64,000 nucleotides of DNA. It comes from an uncultured Polaribacter sp. Lineage in GTDB: Bacteria > Bacteroidota > Bacteroidia > Flavobacteriales > Flavobacteriaceae. Positions within the stretch are counted from its first letter, which is position 1; each line of letters opens with the position of its first letter. Positions 46,302 to 56,800 of this stretch are shown piece by piece. A model generated the notes under the pieces. That model searched no databases, was not told where the DNA came from, and saw only the letters and a program-made list of their open reading frames with translations. The position numbers were made by a program, and so were the translations under genes. The stretch covers positions 301,264 through 365,263 of the forward strand of contig NZ_CANMUE010000003.1 of NCBI RefSeq assembly GCF_947500975.1. Direction: 5' to 3'.

Positions 46302-49300
46302 TTATTCTAAATCTTCATTTTCTTCTTGCGGAATTATATGACTAAATAGGTAAAGTGTTTTATTAAACTCTTCTTGTAGCTCTTTGGCGTAATCGTCATC
46401 ATCATATTTTACAACCTGATCAATTATACCTCCATATAAATATCTAAAAGATAAATCGAATTCTTCAAAAATTAAATCAAATTCTTCTGATGTAAAAGTA
46501 CTAAACCATACTAATTTTGATTTAAATAAGTCAATTAGTGTTTCTGCTGTAGCTCTTGCTTTTTCATTTTCTCCTAATTTGTAATACATCTCTGGGTATT
46601 CCATAGACAAACTATAATGATCAAAATCTTTAATTGGTAGTTTTTCTAAAGATAAATCTAATACTTCAATAGCTTTTATAGTATCTCCTTCTTCAGCAAA
46701 TGCATTAGATAAACGCATTAAACTATTTCTTAAAGAAATGGCGTTTCTTTTAGTTTGTTCATCCAAATAAATTTTACCATCATTTATATTTCTCCAATCC
46801 CATTTTTGTACATTTTTGTACATCTTTTCAGGGTCAATTCTTCCTATATCAAACAAACTTAATTCTCTTATAAGTTTACCCTCTTCGTTAAACGTTTTTA
46901 TAGGTGTTTTTATCGGTACAAATTTAAAGGCAACTCCATCTAGTTGTAAGTACTCTTTTAACCAAATGTATTCGCTATCAGCATTTGACCCACCTGTAAA
47001 ATAGATTGGACGTTCCCAATTAAAATTATTTAAAATATCTAACATTAAAATGGTGTTTTTTCCAATTACTCTACCAACAGTAATATCTATATAAGGCACA
47101 ATTTTATCTGCATCTTTTTGAGCTACAATTCCGTTTTGTAGTACTTTTTCTTTGTCTACAGGAATTCTAATTCTATTGGTTGGTAGCATTTTTTCAGGAT
47201 TACCATCATCATCTAAATCATAAAAAGTACGTTTATTATTACTTCTTATCCATCTCATAAAATCGTTTAAAGAAATAGCAGAATCTTTTGGTATGGCTCT
47301 TAATTCTTCATAATAATAAGCAACATCTAAAGTACCGTATTTATATTCATCATGTGTTAATTCTGATGGTATAGGTGCTGCTTTGTAAGAAGCTTTTTTC
47401 ATTTGGTCTATATACCAATCTGTTTGAAAAAGACTTGTATTTACCAGTTTTATATCGGTTCTAATACCTTCTACTTCTTGCATGTACCAAAGCGGAAAAG
47501 TATCATTATCGCCAATGGTAAACATAATGGCGTTTTCATCGCAACTTTCTAAATACGCTTGTGCGTTTAAGTGTGTTGTATATCTGTTAGAACGATCATG
47601 ATCATCCCAATTTTCTATAGCCATTATTGAAGGAACAGCAATAAATGAGATAACCGTAACTGCAATTGCAATTAATTTTTTTGGTGCAAATCTTTTTAAA
47701 TTTTCATAAAGTGCGAATACTCCAAAGCCAATCCAAATAGCAAAAATGTAAAAACTACCTACTACGGCATAATCACGCTCTCTTGGCTCAAACGGTTTTG
47801 GATTTGTGTAAAATATAATTGCGGCTCCTGTAAATAAAAAGAATAAAAGCAGCGTGAAAAAATTTTCTTTATCCCATTTAATTTGATATAATAAACCTAT
47901 AAGCCCTAAAATAAGCGGTAAAAAATAATATTTATTACGTCCTTTATTTTCTAAAACATAGTTGGGTAATTTTTCTTGAGATCCAATTCTTGCCTCATCA
48001 ATAAAATCAATTCCGCTAATCCAATTTCCATTATAAATATCTAAATTACCTTGAATATCATTTTGACGGCCAACAAAATTCCACATAAAATAACGACCAT
48101 ACATGTAGCCAAATTGATAGCTTATCATAAACTTTATATTCTCTACAAAAGTTGGTCTTCTTTGGCTGTTTGCAGGTATGCCGGCAATTGCCTTGTATCT
48201 TTTTACAGTACTTTCAGTTGGGTCAACCATTCTTGGTATAAAACCCTTGTGTTTGTCAGACCAATTTGGTAAAACATCTTTGTATACATTTACAATAACA
48301 TATTTACCATCTTTTTTTTCGTATTTAGGTTTGTCGTCTTTGGTAGGGTTAGCAGCGTCTTGCTCTCTGCTATATGTGTTAGAATAATAAGTGTCATAAA
48401 ACACATTAGCATCTCCATATTGTTCACGTTCGTAATAGGCTAATAATTCGCGCGCACTTGATGGGTTATTTTCGTTGATGGTTGTATTTGCATTGGCTCT
48501 AATTGGCAACATCATCCAAGAAGAAAAACCAATCATAATAAATAATACAGAAAGAATTAAAGTATTTAAACCCACTTTTTTTGCTTTTCTGGTATAATTT
48601 AATCCTAAGTAAAACAATACAATTAATACAACTGCGGCAATGATACTTCCTGAATTATAAGGTAAACCAACAGTATTGATAAAAAACAACTCAGATACAC
48701 TAAAGAATTTTAAGGTAAACGGAAATATAAATTTAAATACTAAAATTAAAACGAATACAGAAAAAACACTTGCCATAGCAGTAGTTTTAATGTTTATGTT
48801 TTTGTAAGTTTTAAAGTAATATAACATTACAATAGCTGGTATTACTAATAAAGATAAAATGTGTACACCAAAAGATAAACCAACTACAAAGCTTATTAAT
48901 ATTAGCCATTTGTTGCCTCTTGGGGTTGTAATTTCACTTTCCCATTTAAGACCAAGCCAAAATAATAACGCCATTAAAAATGAAGACATTGCATACACTT
49001 CGCCTTCTACCGCACTAAACCAAAAACTATCAGAAAATGTATATGCTAAAGCACCAACCAAACTACTACCAAGAATTGCAATATAACTTCCGTCAGAAAT
49101 TTTACCAGCTTTTAAAGCTAATTTTTTAGCCAAATTGGTAATAGTCCAAAACATAAATAAAATGGTAAATGCACTTGCTAAAGCAGACATAAAGTTAACC
49201 ATTTTAGCAATCTCAGTAACATCTGAAGTAAACATGGCAAAAAATGCACCTAACATTTGAAATAAAGGTGCTCCTGGCGGATGGCCAACCTCCAGTTTTA

Positions 49301-49436
49301 CAGAAGTTGATATATATTCGCCACAATCCCAAGCACTAACAGTAGGTTCTAATGTTAATGTGTATGTTATTAAGGCAATTGCAAATGTAACCCATCCTAA
49401 AATGATGTTCCATTTCTTAAAATTTTCTGAATTCAT
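46302..49436 (-). CDS. DUF2723 family large membrane protein (GT-C glycosyltransferase-like)
   Basis: This 1044-residue protein has about ten to twelve membrane helices in residues 1-620, starting after MNSENFKKWNIILGWVTFA and including YISTSVKLEVGHPPGAPLFQ, and a large soluble region to the C-terminus. The N-terminal part is DUF2723, related to O-mannosyltransferase-type GT-C enzymes, with acidic residues in LEPTVSAWDCGEY typical of the lipid-sugar site. It is common in Bacteroidota and likely glycosylates an exported protein or lipid. It is divergent from tRNA-Gln and ends in a terminator. Confidence 0.9.
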   Translation of the reverse strand: MNSENFKKWNIILGWVTFAIALITYTLTLEPTVSAWDCGEYISTSVKLEVGHPPGAPLFQMLGAFFAMFTSDVTEIAKMVNFMSALASAFTILFMFWTITNLAKKLALKAGKISDGSYIAILGSSLVGALAYTFSDSFWFSAVEGEVYAMSSFLMALLFWLGLKWESEITTPRGNKWLILISFVVGLSFGVHILSLLVIPAIVMLYYFKTYKNINIKTTAMASVFSVFVLILVFKFIFPFTLKFFSVSELFFINTVGLPYNSGSIIAAVVLIVLFYLGLNYTRKAKKVGLNTLILSVLFIMIGFSSWMMLPIRANANTTINENNPSSARELLAYYEREQYGDANVFYDTYYSNTYSREQDAANPTKDDKPKYEKKDGKYVIVNVYKDVLPNWSDKHKGFIPRMVDPTESTVKRYKAIAGIPANSQRRPTFVENIKFMISYQFGYMYGRYFMWNFVGRQNDIQGNLDIYNGNWISGIDFIDEARIGSQEKLPNYVLENKGRNKYYFLPLILGLIGLLYQIKWDKENFFTLLLFFLFTGAAIIFYTNPKPFEPRERDYAVVGSFYIFAIWIGFGVFALYENLKRFAPKKLIAIAVTVISFIAVPSIMAIENWDDHDRSNRYTTHLNAQAYLESCDENAIMFTIGDNDTFPLWYMQEVEGIRTDIKLVNTSLFQTDWYIDQMKKASYKAAPIPSELTHDEYKYGTLDVAYYYEELRAIPKDSAISLNDFMRWIRSNNKRTFYDLDDDGNPEKMLPTNRIRIPVDKEKVLQNGIVAQKDADKIVPYIDITVGRVIGKNTILMLDILNNFNWERPIYFTGGSNADSEYIWLKEYLQLDGVAFKFVPIKTPIKTFNEEGKLIRELSLFDIGRIDPEKMYKNVQKWDWRNINDGKIYLDEQTKRNAISLRNSLMRLSNAFAEEGDTIKAIEVLDLSLEKLPIKDFDHYSLSMEYPEMYYKLGENEKARATAETLIDLFKSKLVWFSTFTSEEFDLIFEEFDLSFRYLYGGIIDQVVKYDDDDYAKELQEEFNKTLYLFSHIIPQEENEDLE

Positions 49437-49558
49437 AAGTTGATAAAAATATATGGGCGAATTTACTAATAAATATAATTATAATCGAAGACTATACTTC
49501 TTTATAAAGGTTATTTTGCTCATAAAAGTTTGTTAAATTCAAAATTTATATAAAAATG

Positions 49559-49589
49559 TTTGTTAATTTAAAAGTTTACATTAAATTTG
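49559..49589 (+). promoter_or_regulatory. promoter of tRNA-Gln
   Basis: TTTG (49559-49562) and TAAATTTG (49582-49589) are separated by 19 bases, matching the Bacteroidota TTTG-N-TAnnTTTG promoter pattern. The tRNA begins 18 bp further on. Confidence 0.7.
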
Positions 49590-49606
49590 CATCCGCTAAG
49601 AAGCAT

Positions 49607-49678
49607 TGGCCTATGGTGTAATTGGTAACACACCGGTTTTTGGTACCGACATTCAAGGTTCGAGTCCTTGTAGGCCAA
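49607..49678 (+). tRNA. tRNA-Gln (anticodon TTG)
   Basis: This is a 72-base cloverleaf: acceptor TGGCCTA/TAGGCCA with discriminator A, D-arm GTGT/ACAC, anticodon stem CCGGT/ACCGA around the loop TTTTGGT (anticodon TTG), T-arm CAAGG/CCTTG with loop TTCGAGT. Positions 27 and 43 form a C-A mismatch, so the anticodon stem is one pair short. CCA is not encoded. A good promoter precedes it and a hairpin follows. Its 3' end is duplicated at 59965-59981, marking it as an integration site. Confidence 0.93.
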
Positions 49679-49679
49679 C
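49663..49679 (+). repeat. left attachment-site repeat in tRNA-Gln
   Basis: AGTCCTTGTAGGCCAAC covers the T-stem and acceptor 3' side of tRNA-Gln plus one base. An identical 17-base copy lies at 59965-59981 in the same orientation. Duplication of a tRNA 3' end is the classic trace left by tyrosine-recombinase integration. Confidence 0.85.
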
Positions 49680-49684
49680 AGAAA

Positions 49685-49715
49685 GCCCTCTTAATCTTTT
49701 GATTTAGAGGGTTTT
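49685..49715 (+). terminator. hairpin after tRNA-Gln
   Basis: CCCTCTTAATC TTTT GATTTAGAGGG with one mismatch and a short T-run, six bases after the tRNA. Probable tRNA transcript terminator. Confidence 0.7.
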
Positions 49716-50035
49716 AAACTTTAAAAGGTGTCGCTTTAATAAAAATCGAAAACTCAGAATACCTAGAAGCCTATTTTTTAAACATTGTTACTTGTTGGTT
49801 TTATTTCGTAAACTTGCTAGCGTTGGAGTGAAAACTCTTTTAAATTTGAAGTGTACGAACGTACGATAGTACGATAATGGGTTAAATTAGTGGATTGTTA
49901 TTTTAATTATTTCAACTTGCTGATTATCAGATTTACACATTATTTTTATTGCTTGTTATTACTGAATACAAACCCTGTCAAGAAAACAGATAATATCTTA
50001 AAGGTTTTTATTAGCTTTATGTATTAAATTAGTGG
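49716..50035. other. 320-bp non-coding stretch before transposase
   Basis: No gene is seen. It holds a small palindrome (CGTAC GATA GTACG near 49858-49872) and two copies of TTAAATTAGTGGAT, at 49882-49895 and 50024-50037. The second overlaps the transposase start codon. Confidence 0.55.
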
Positions 50036-50037
50036 AT
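49882..50037 (+). repeat. 14-bp direct repeat pair upstream of transposase
   Basis: TTAAATTAGTGGAT is present at 49882-49895 and 50024-50037, 142 bp apart. The second copy runs into the transposase ATG. Possible roles are transposase binding or an insertion-site duplication. No matching inverted copy was found at the 3' side, so insertion-sequence ends cannot be placed. Confidence 0.6.
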
Positions 50038-50731
50038 GGAAAAGAAAATTTGTCCCAAATGTAATGAAAGAAATACTGTTAAAAATGACTTCCAAAAGAA
50101 CTTACAAAGATATCAATGTAAAATTTGCAACAAAAATTTTCAAATAGAATACAGTTATAAGGCATATAAAAAGAATACAGATAAAATGGTAATCACTTTA
50201 TTGAAAGAAGGGTGTGGTATTCGAAGTATTTCAAGGATATTACAAATATCAAAAAATACAGTTCTTTCAAGAATGCTTAAAATTAGTTTTAGAATTAAGC
50301 CTCACATATTTTCTAATTTTAAATGCAAATTTGAAGTTGATGAAATATGGACATTTATTGGCAATAAAAACAAAATGACTTGGGTAACATATGTAATAGA
50401 AAGAAAAACAAAATGCGTGATTAATTTTTTTGTTAGTAATAAATCAAAGAAAAACATAAAACCTCTTATGGATAAATTTCTAGCCTTACAACCAGTTAGA
50501 ATTTATACAGATCTATTAAACATATATCCTCCACTTATCCCAAAAGAAATTCATAGAGTATTTAATTATTGTACCAATATAATTGAACGAAAAAATCTAA
50601 CTTTACGAACCCATAATAAAAGATTAAGTAGGGGAACTATCTGTTACTCTAGAAAACAAGAATATCTTGAAGATAATTTAAAAATTTATTTTTGGGGATA
50701 TATTCGTATAAAGTCGAAGAAGTCGCTATAG
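50036..50731 (+). CDS. IS1-family-like transposase
   Basis: This 231-residue protein has an N-terminal InsA-type zinc finger (CPKC...CKIC, residues 5-34), a helix-turn-helix segment (GIRSISRILQISKNTVLSRM), and a DDE-type catalytic domain with EVDEIWTF, YTDLLNIYPP and IERKNLTLRTHNKRLSR. Unlike classical IS1, where InsA and InsB are joined by frameshifting, this is one continuous frame, as in other Bacteroidota members. All three catalytic positions seem present. It is the only intact mobility gene inside the island. Confidence 0.88.
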   Translation: MEKKICPKCNERNTVKNDFQKNLQRYQCKICNKNFQIEYSYKAYKKNTDKMVITLLKEGCGIRSISRILQISKNTVLSRMLKISFRIKPHIFSNFKCKFEVDEIWTFIGNKNKMTWVTYVIERKTKCVINFFVSNKSKKNIKPLMDKFLALQPVRIYTDLLNIYPPLIPKEIHRVFNYCTNIIERKNLTLRTHNKRLSRGTICYSRKQEYLEDNLKIYFWGYIRIKSKKSL

Positions 50732-50922
50732 ATATTTACTTTTTGAGTAATTCTTAATTACTTATCTATTTTTTATTGCATGTCTAAACTTATTAAAACC
50801 CACTATCAGGATCTTCTGGTGAAGCAGTATTTCACAAAAAAGAATATAAACCTCACATTTTTTATAAATTCTAAAATAAAATACAGAAATTAGTAGTATT
50901 AAAATGATTATTCAATAAAATA

Positions 50923-52902
50923 ATGCGGAAAGCTTTTTTTTGTTTCTTACTTATATCTGTGTTTTCAACATCTGGACAAAACAGGCTATTAGATTCAATA
51001 ATGCCAAATTTAGTCGCTGTTAAAAATACATTACAATATGACAAAGCTGTTGTTTTTTTCGAAAAAGTCATTCAATACAAACGTTCAGAGTATAACTTTT
51101 CTGAAGATCATTTAAAGCTTGCAGAAAACTGCCTGAAATGGATTGATAAGGCAGAAAATGAAGTTGCTTATATTAGGGCAAAATATTATCTTTTTCATTA
51201 TTATAACAATCAATTTAATATACCAGAAACAATTTCAAGAGCAAAAGAGTTATTAACCTTTAATCGTTTTTTTGAAATGAAAGAAGTTGTTTTTGTATTG
51301 TATGTTTTAAAAACCGCGTATTACAATTCTAAACAATTTGAAGAATTAATTAAAATATTACCACAATATTATAATCAAAGGGGAATATATGGGCACCCTT
51401 TTGATGGGCAAAATAATAAAAATTTTAACGCAAATGAAGCGGTTAATAGTGCTTATGCTAAAATTTATTTTCAATTAAAAAACTATAAACAAGCTCAAGT
51501 ACATTTTAAAAAACAATTAAAGTATTTAGAATCTATACAAGAATTTTATAGTATAGCTAGTTGTCAAAATAATATAGGAATCTCTTTTTTTTATGGAAGA
51601 AAATATGATAGTTCTATGTATTATTTTGACAAAGCTTTGCAAACCATTAATACAAAAGTTATTGAGAAAGAAAAAGTATCTTCAGAATATTTAAATCATT
51701 TTAAGAATTCTATTAATGCTAACAAAGCAGCTATTTATATAAAAGACAAAGAATACGATAAAGCACTACCTTTTGAATATGCTGTATTAAAGTCTAGCAG
51801 AGAAACCAAAGAAACTCACCTTGAGTTATCTGCTAATTATGATTTAGCTCAAATTTTTTACTATAAGAATAACAACAATAGTTCATTAAAACATATAGAT
51901 AATATTTTTAGTATTTTAAAGAATTATAAAAGTGATCAGTTAAAAATAAAAGCACTTAATTTAAAAGCAAAAAATTTCATGTTACAGGGTAAGATAAAAG
52001 AGGCAAATTCTTTTTTTGAAATACAACAAAACCTTGTTGACTCGCTTGAGCAAGAAGAGATAAATAAAAAACACCTTCAAGCAACAGTAAAACTAGATGT
52101 ATCTAACATATCTAACCAGCTTAAAGAGAGTAAGGTAGAGTTAAAAGAAAAAAGTAAGGTTGGCTTGTATCAAAAAATAGGGATAGCTTTATTAGCAATG
52201 ATGTTAGTTGTTTTGTTTTTTGTGTATAAAACTAATAAGAAGAAATCTGATATTATTGAAAAACAAAAACTATTAGCTTATAAATCTTTGCAACAGAGAG
52301 AAATATTACTTAAAGAGGTTCATCATAGAGTAAAAAATAACTTACATCAAATTTCAGGCTTATTAAATTTACAATTTCAAAAACACAAACATCTAGGTAT
52401 TTCTGAGATGGTTAATGATCTTCAAAAACATATAAGTTCTATAGCTTTTGCACATGAAATTCTCTATCAAGAGGAGGATCTATCAACAATTAAAATGCAA
52501 AAGTATTTAGAAGAATTAGGTCGTAGATTACTGCAAGTGACTATTAGAAAAGAGATTAAGTATGAAACAAAAATTGACAAAATTTCTTTACCTATTAATT
52601 ACGCAACTACTATAGGACTTATCTTAAATGAACTAATTACCAACTCTTTAAAATATGCATTTCCAGAGAATAAAGGAACGATTACAATTCAGTTATTAAA
52701 AGATAAAGAGCAACAATATCAATTTATTTACAAAGATAATGGAGTTGGAATGGATGTGAATTTGTTTTACAAATCATCTGATTCGTTAGGTCTAAAATTA
52801 ATTAAAATGTTCTCTGATGAAATTGATGCAACTCTTAATGTGAAGAGTGAAAATGGGGTATCGTATACTTTTATGTTTAATGTAAAAACCCAATTAAATT
52901 AA
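50923..52902 (+). CDS. TPR-containing sensor histidine kinase (HisKA_2 type)
   Basis: This 659-residue membrane kinase has a signal peptide (MRKAFFCFLLISVFSTSGQ) and a periplasmic helical TPR-like region (about 100-390) with recurring YxxAxxxF-type helices. One membrane helix (IGIALLAMMLVVLFFVY, about 418-436) and a short coiled coil follow. The phosphoacceptor motif is KEVHHRVKNNLHQISG with H467/H468. The ATPase domain has LILNELITNSLKYAF and DNGVGMD. It ends directly at the start of the LytTR regulator gene, so the two form a two-component system. Confidence 0.94.
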   Translation: MRKAFFCFLLISVFSTSGQNRLLDSIMPNLVAVKNTLQYDKAVVFFEKVIQYKRSEYNFSEDHLKLAENCLKWIDKAENEVAYIRAKYYLFHYYNNQFNIPETISRAKELLTFNRFFEMKEVVFVLYVLKTAYYNSKQFEELIKILPQYYNQRGIYGHPFDGQNNKNFNANEAVNSAYAKIYFQLKNYKQAQVHFKKQLKYLESIQEFYSIASCQNNIGISFFYGRKYDSSMYYFDKALQTINTKVIEKEKVSSEYLNHFKNSINANKAAIYIKDKEYDKALPFEYAVLKSSRETKETHLELSANYDLAQIFYYKNNNNSSLKHIDNIFSILKNYKSDQLKIKALNLKAKNFMLQGKIKEANSFFEIQQNLVDSLEQEEINKKHLQATVKLDVSNISNQLKESKVELKEKSKVGLYQKIGIALLAMMLVVLFFVYKTNKKKSDIIEKQKLLAYKSLQQREILLKEVHHRVKNNLHQISGLLNLQFQKHKHLGISEMVNDLQKHISSIAFAHEILYQEEDLSTIKMQKYLEELGRRLLQVTIRKEIKYETKIDKISLPINYATTIGLILNELITNSLKYAFPENKGTITIQLLKDKEQQYQFIYKDNGVGMDVNLFYKSSDSLGLKLIKMFSDEIDATLNVKSENGVSYTFMFNVKTQLN

Positions 52903-53634
52903 ATGTTAAAGCCACTTAAAGTATTTATTGTAGAAGATATGGCAATTTCCAGAGCCTCTTTAGAAAGTATTTTAATTTCTAATAATTACGAAATATCTGG
53001 GTCTGTTGCTAAAGCAGAAATAGCTTGGGAAGAGTTATTAGAAAACAAGACAGATTTAGTTTTAATAGATATTAATTTAGCAGGCCAAAAAAATGGTATT
53101 TGGCTAGGTCAAAAGATTAGACAACATTTAAAACTTCCTATTATTTATTTAACAGCTTATGGCGATCAAAAAACGCTAAAAGAAGTGTTAGAAACAAAGC
53201 CAAATGGTTATTTAATGAAACCCTACCAAGAACCTACTTTACTAACTACCATAAATATTGCAATAACAAATTTTTTAGCACAAAAAGAAGAAGAAAAACA
53301 GCCTCATTTAGAAGATGAAATAAAAAGCTTTCTTTTTATTAAGGATAAGTTTATGCGAATTAAGTTAGAACTAAAAGACATTTTATTTATAAAATCTGAA
53401 GGAAATTATTTAGAAATTAGTTTAGAAAACAAAACCCATGTGGTAAGAAGTAAACTATCAGAATTTAAAAAATTACTTCCAACCACAGTTTTTCTTCAAA
53501 CGCATCAACGTTATGTAATTAATATTACAAAAATTAAGGTGATTGGTAAAGATTTCTTAACCATAAACAATACGGATATTCCTATTTCTTCAAAATATAA
53601 AAAATCTATAGAAAAGGCACTTTCTTTTTTATAA
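52903..53634 (+). CDS. LytTR-family response regulator
   Basis: This 243-residue regulator has a receiver domain (about 5-120) with acidic pocket E11/D12, phosphoacceptor D56 in VLIDINLAG, T84 and K106 in LMKPYQ, followed by a LytTR DNA-binding domain (about 140-240) with ILFIKSEGNYLEI and FLQTHQRYVINI. Its ATG follows the kinase stop codon without a gap, so it is the kinase's cognate partner. The next gene, 178 bp downstream, encodes the T9SS repeat protein and is the most likely target, which is inference. Confidence 0.95.
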   Translation: MLKPLKVFIVEDMAISRASLESILISNNYEISGSVAKAEIAWEELLENKTDLVLIDINLAGQKNGIWLGQKIRQHLKLPIIYLTAYGDQKTLKEVLETKPNGYLMKPYQEPTLLTTINIAITNFLAQKEEEKQPHLEDEIKSFLFIKDKFMRIKLELKDILFIKSEGNYLEISLENKTHVVRSKLSEFKKLLPTTVFLQTHQRYVINITKIKVIGKDFLTINNTDIPISSKYKKSIEKALSFL

Positions 53635-53718
53635 AATCATTTTTACTTCCCTAAAAAAAACACTAAAAGTTTCAAGTTTAACATAAAACGAAGCAAGCTT
53701 CACTTTTTTTTTGAATTA

Positions 53719-53810
53719 TACCTTTAGTTAAACATATTTGAGCAGTTTTTATTTTTTGAATCCTAGAACAAAAAAATAAAATCGAAATAAAGCTAATCTA
53801 ACTAAAGGTA
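53719..53810. promoter_or_regulatory. 12-bp perfect inverted repeat before T9SS repeat-protein gene
   Basis: TACCTTTAGTTA (53719-53730) and its exact complement TAACTAAAGGTA (53799-53810) are 68 bases apart; the second ends two bases before the start codon at 53813. They could be paired binding sites for the upstream LytTR regulator, or arms of an mRNA structure covering the translation start. Confidence 0.45.
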
Positions 53811-53812
53811 TT

Positions 53813-56800
53813 ATGAAAAAAATAAAAGAAACTAGTATAATTTTTTTTACGTATAGCAATAGCATAACTGCCCAAATTCCCAAAAATAGAAATCTTAAAA
53901 AGTTAAAATACAAATTACAAGTATTACTAATTTTTCTTTTCGCATTCACTAGTAATGCACAAACATGGGAAACTGTGGGTACTGCTGGTTTTTCTGCAGG
54001 TAATGCATCTTATCAAAGTTTAGGTTTAGATAGTTCAGGAACACCTTATGTAGCATATAAAGATACTGAAAATAGTGGTAAAACTACGGTGATGAAATTT
54101 AATGGAACTTCTTGGGAAACTGTGGGTACTGCTGGTTTTTCTGCAGGTGGTACACTTCATCAAAGTTTAGATTTTGATAGTTCAGGAACTCCTTATGTAG
54201 CGTATCAAGATTATGGAAATAGTTATAAAACTACAGTGATGAAATTTAATGGAACTTCTTGGGAAACTGTAGGTAATGCTGGTTTTTCTGCAGGTCATGC
54301 ATATTTTCAAAGTTTAGGTTTAGATAGTTCAGGAACTCCTTATGTAGCGTATCAAGATAATGGAAATAGTGATAAAACTACGGTGATGAAATTTAATGGT
54401 ACTTCTTGGGAAACTGTGGGTGCTGCTGGTTTATCTGTAGGTGCTGCATATTATCAAAGTTTAGGTTTTGATAGTTCAGGAACTCCTTATGTAGCGTATC
54501 AAGATGATGGAAATAATTCTAAAACTACTGTGATGAAATTTAATGGAACTTCTTGGGAAACTGTGGGTGCTGCTGGTTTTTCTGCAGGTGCTGCACCTTA
54601 TCCAAGTTTAGGTTTTGATAGTTCAGGAACTCCTTATGTAGCGTATCAAGATTATGGAAATAGTAATAAAGCTACTGTGATGAAATTTAATGGAACTTCT
54701 TGGGAAACTGTAGGTAATGCTGGTTTTTCTGCAAGTATAGCAAATTATCCAAGTTTAGATTTTGATAGTTCAGGAACTCCTTATGTAGCGTATCAAGATT
54801 ATGCAAATAGTTATAAAACTACAGTTATGAAATTTAATGGAACTTCTTGGGAAACTGTGGGTACTGCTGGTTTTTCTGCAGGTTGGGCATTTTATCAAAG
54901 TTTAGGTTTTGATAGTTCAGGAACACCTTATGTAGCGTATCTAGATAGTGGAAATAGTAATAAAACTACAGTTATGAAATTTTCACCACCAGCAACACAT
55001 CTAAACTTTGATGGTGTAAATGATATTGTAGATATGGGTACTTCTATAAATACGGTGTTAGATGGTATTAATACATTTACGGTAGAAGCCAATGTAAGAA
55101 CTACCACAACTGCAGGTTTGGGTATTATTGTTGGGAATCACGATTATCCTTCAATTAATTCAGGAATGCAATTTTTATTAAGAAGAGATGGTGCTAATTA
55201 TGTTTTTTGGATTGATCATGGTAGTGGTTATACATCTGTGTCAGCAGTTGGTGAAGTTGCTACAAACACATGGCAACATGTATCAGGAACTTGGGATGGA
55301 ACTAATATGAAGATATATGTAGATGGTGTTTTAAAAAACACCAAAGCAGAAACAGGTGCAAGTTTTAGAACTTTAACAACAGATAAACTTACTATAGGAG
55401 GTAATGCAAATAACCAAAGTTTTAATGGAGATATAGATGAAGTACGTATTTGGAGCAAGGTAAGAACAGTTGCAGAAATTTTAGCAAATAAAGGCCAAGA
55501 AATATCCAATACAGAAACAGGCTTACTAGCGTATTATCAATTTAATCAAGGTGCTGGAGGAGCAAATAATAGCTCAATTATAACTTTAACAGATAATAGT
55601 GTTAATAATTATAATGGTACACTAACTAATTTTGCTTTAACTGGTAGTACATCTAATTGGCTTTCTGGTTCTCCAATTAAATCAAAACCTACAGTAACAA
55701 CTACAGCAGCAAGTTCTATTGCCAATACTTCTGCTACTTTAGCAGGTAATGTTACAGCAAATGGTGGAGATGCAGTAACAGATAGAGGTATTGTATATTC
55801 TAAAACATCAGACAATGCTAACCCAGAAATAGGAGGTGCAAGTGTTACTCAAGACACAAACGGAACTGGAACTGGAGTTTTTACAGAATCTATTACAGGT
55901 TTAGCAGCAGGTACTCAATATTCTTTTAAAGCCTATGCTATTAATGCAAGTGGTACAAGTTATGGAGCAGTTGCAACTTTTACAACTTTAGCAATAACAC
56001 CCACACTAACAACAACAGCTGCAAGTGTAATTGCCAATACTTCTGCTACTTTAGCAGGTAATATAACTTCAGATGGTGGAGCTAGTGTTACAGATAGAGG
56101 TATTGTATATGCAAAAACATCAGATAATGCAAACCCAGAAATTGGTGGAGCAAATGTAACGCAAGATACAAACGGAACAGGATCAGGAGTTTTTACAGAA
56201 CCTATTACAGGTTTAGTCGCAGGTACTCAATATTCTTTTAAAGCCTATGCTATTAATGCAAGTGGTACAAGTTATGGAGCAGTTGCAACTTTTACAACTA
56301 CTAATGTACAAACATGGCAAATTGTAGGCACAACTGGTTTTTCTGCAAGTAATGTAAATTATCAAAGTTTAGGTTTGGATAGTTCAGGAACTCCTTATGT
56401 AGCGTATCAAGATGCTGGAATTAATTCTAAAACTACAGTGATGAAATTTAATGGGACTTCTTGGGTAACTGTAGGTGCAGCTCGTTTTTCTGCAGGTGCT
56501 GCAACTTATCAAAGTTTAGATTTTGATAGTTCAGGAACACCATATGTAGCGTATCAAGATAGTGGAAATAATGGTAAAACTACGGTGATGAAATTTAATG
56601 GAACTTCTTGGGTAACTGTAGGTGCTGCTGGTTTTTCTGCAGGTACTGCATTATATCAGAGTTTAGGTTTGGATAGTTCAGGAACGCCTTATGTTGCATA
56701 TCTAGATGCTGGAAATAGTTTTAAAACTACGGTGATGAAATTTAATGGTACTTCTTGGGAAACTGTAGGTGTTGCTGGTTTTTCTGCAGGTATTGCAACT

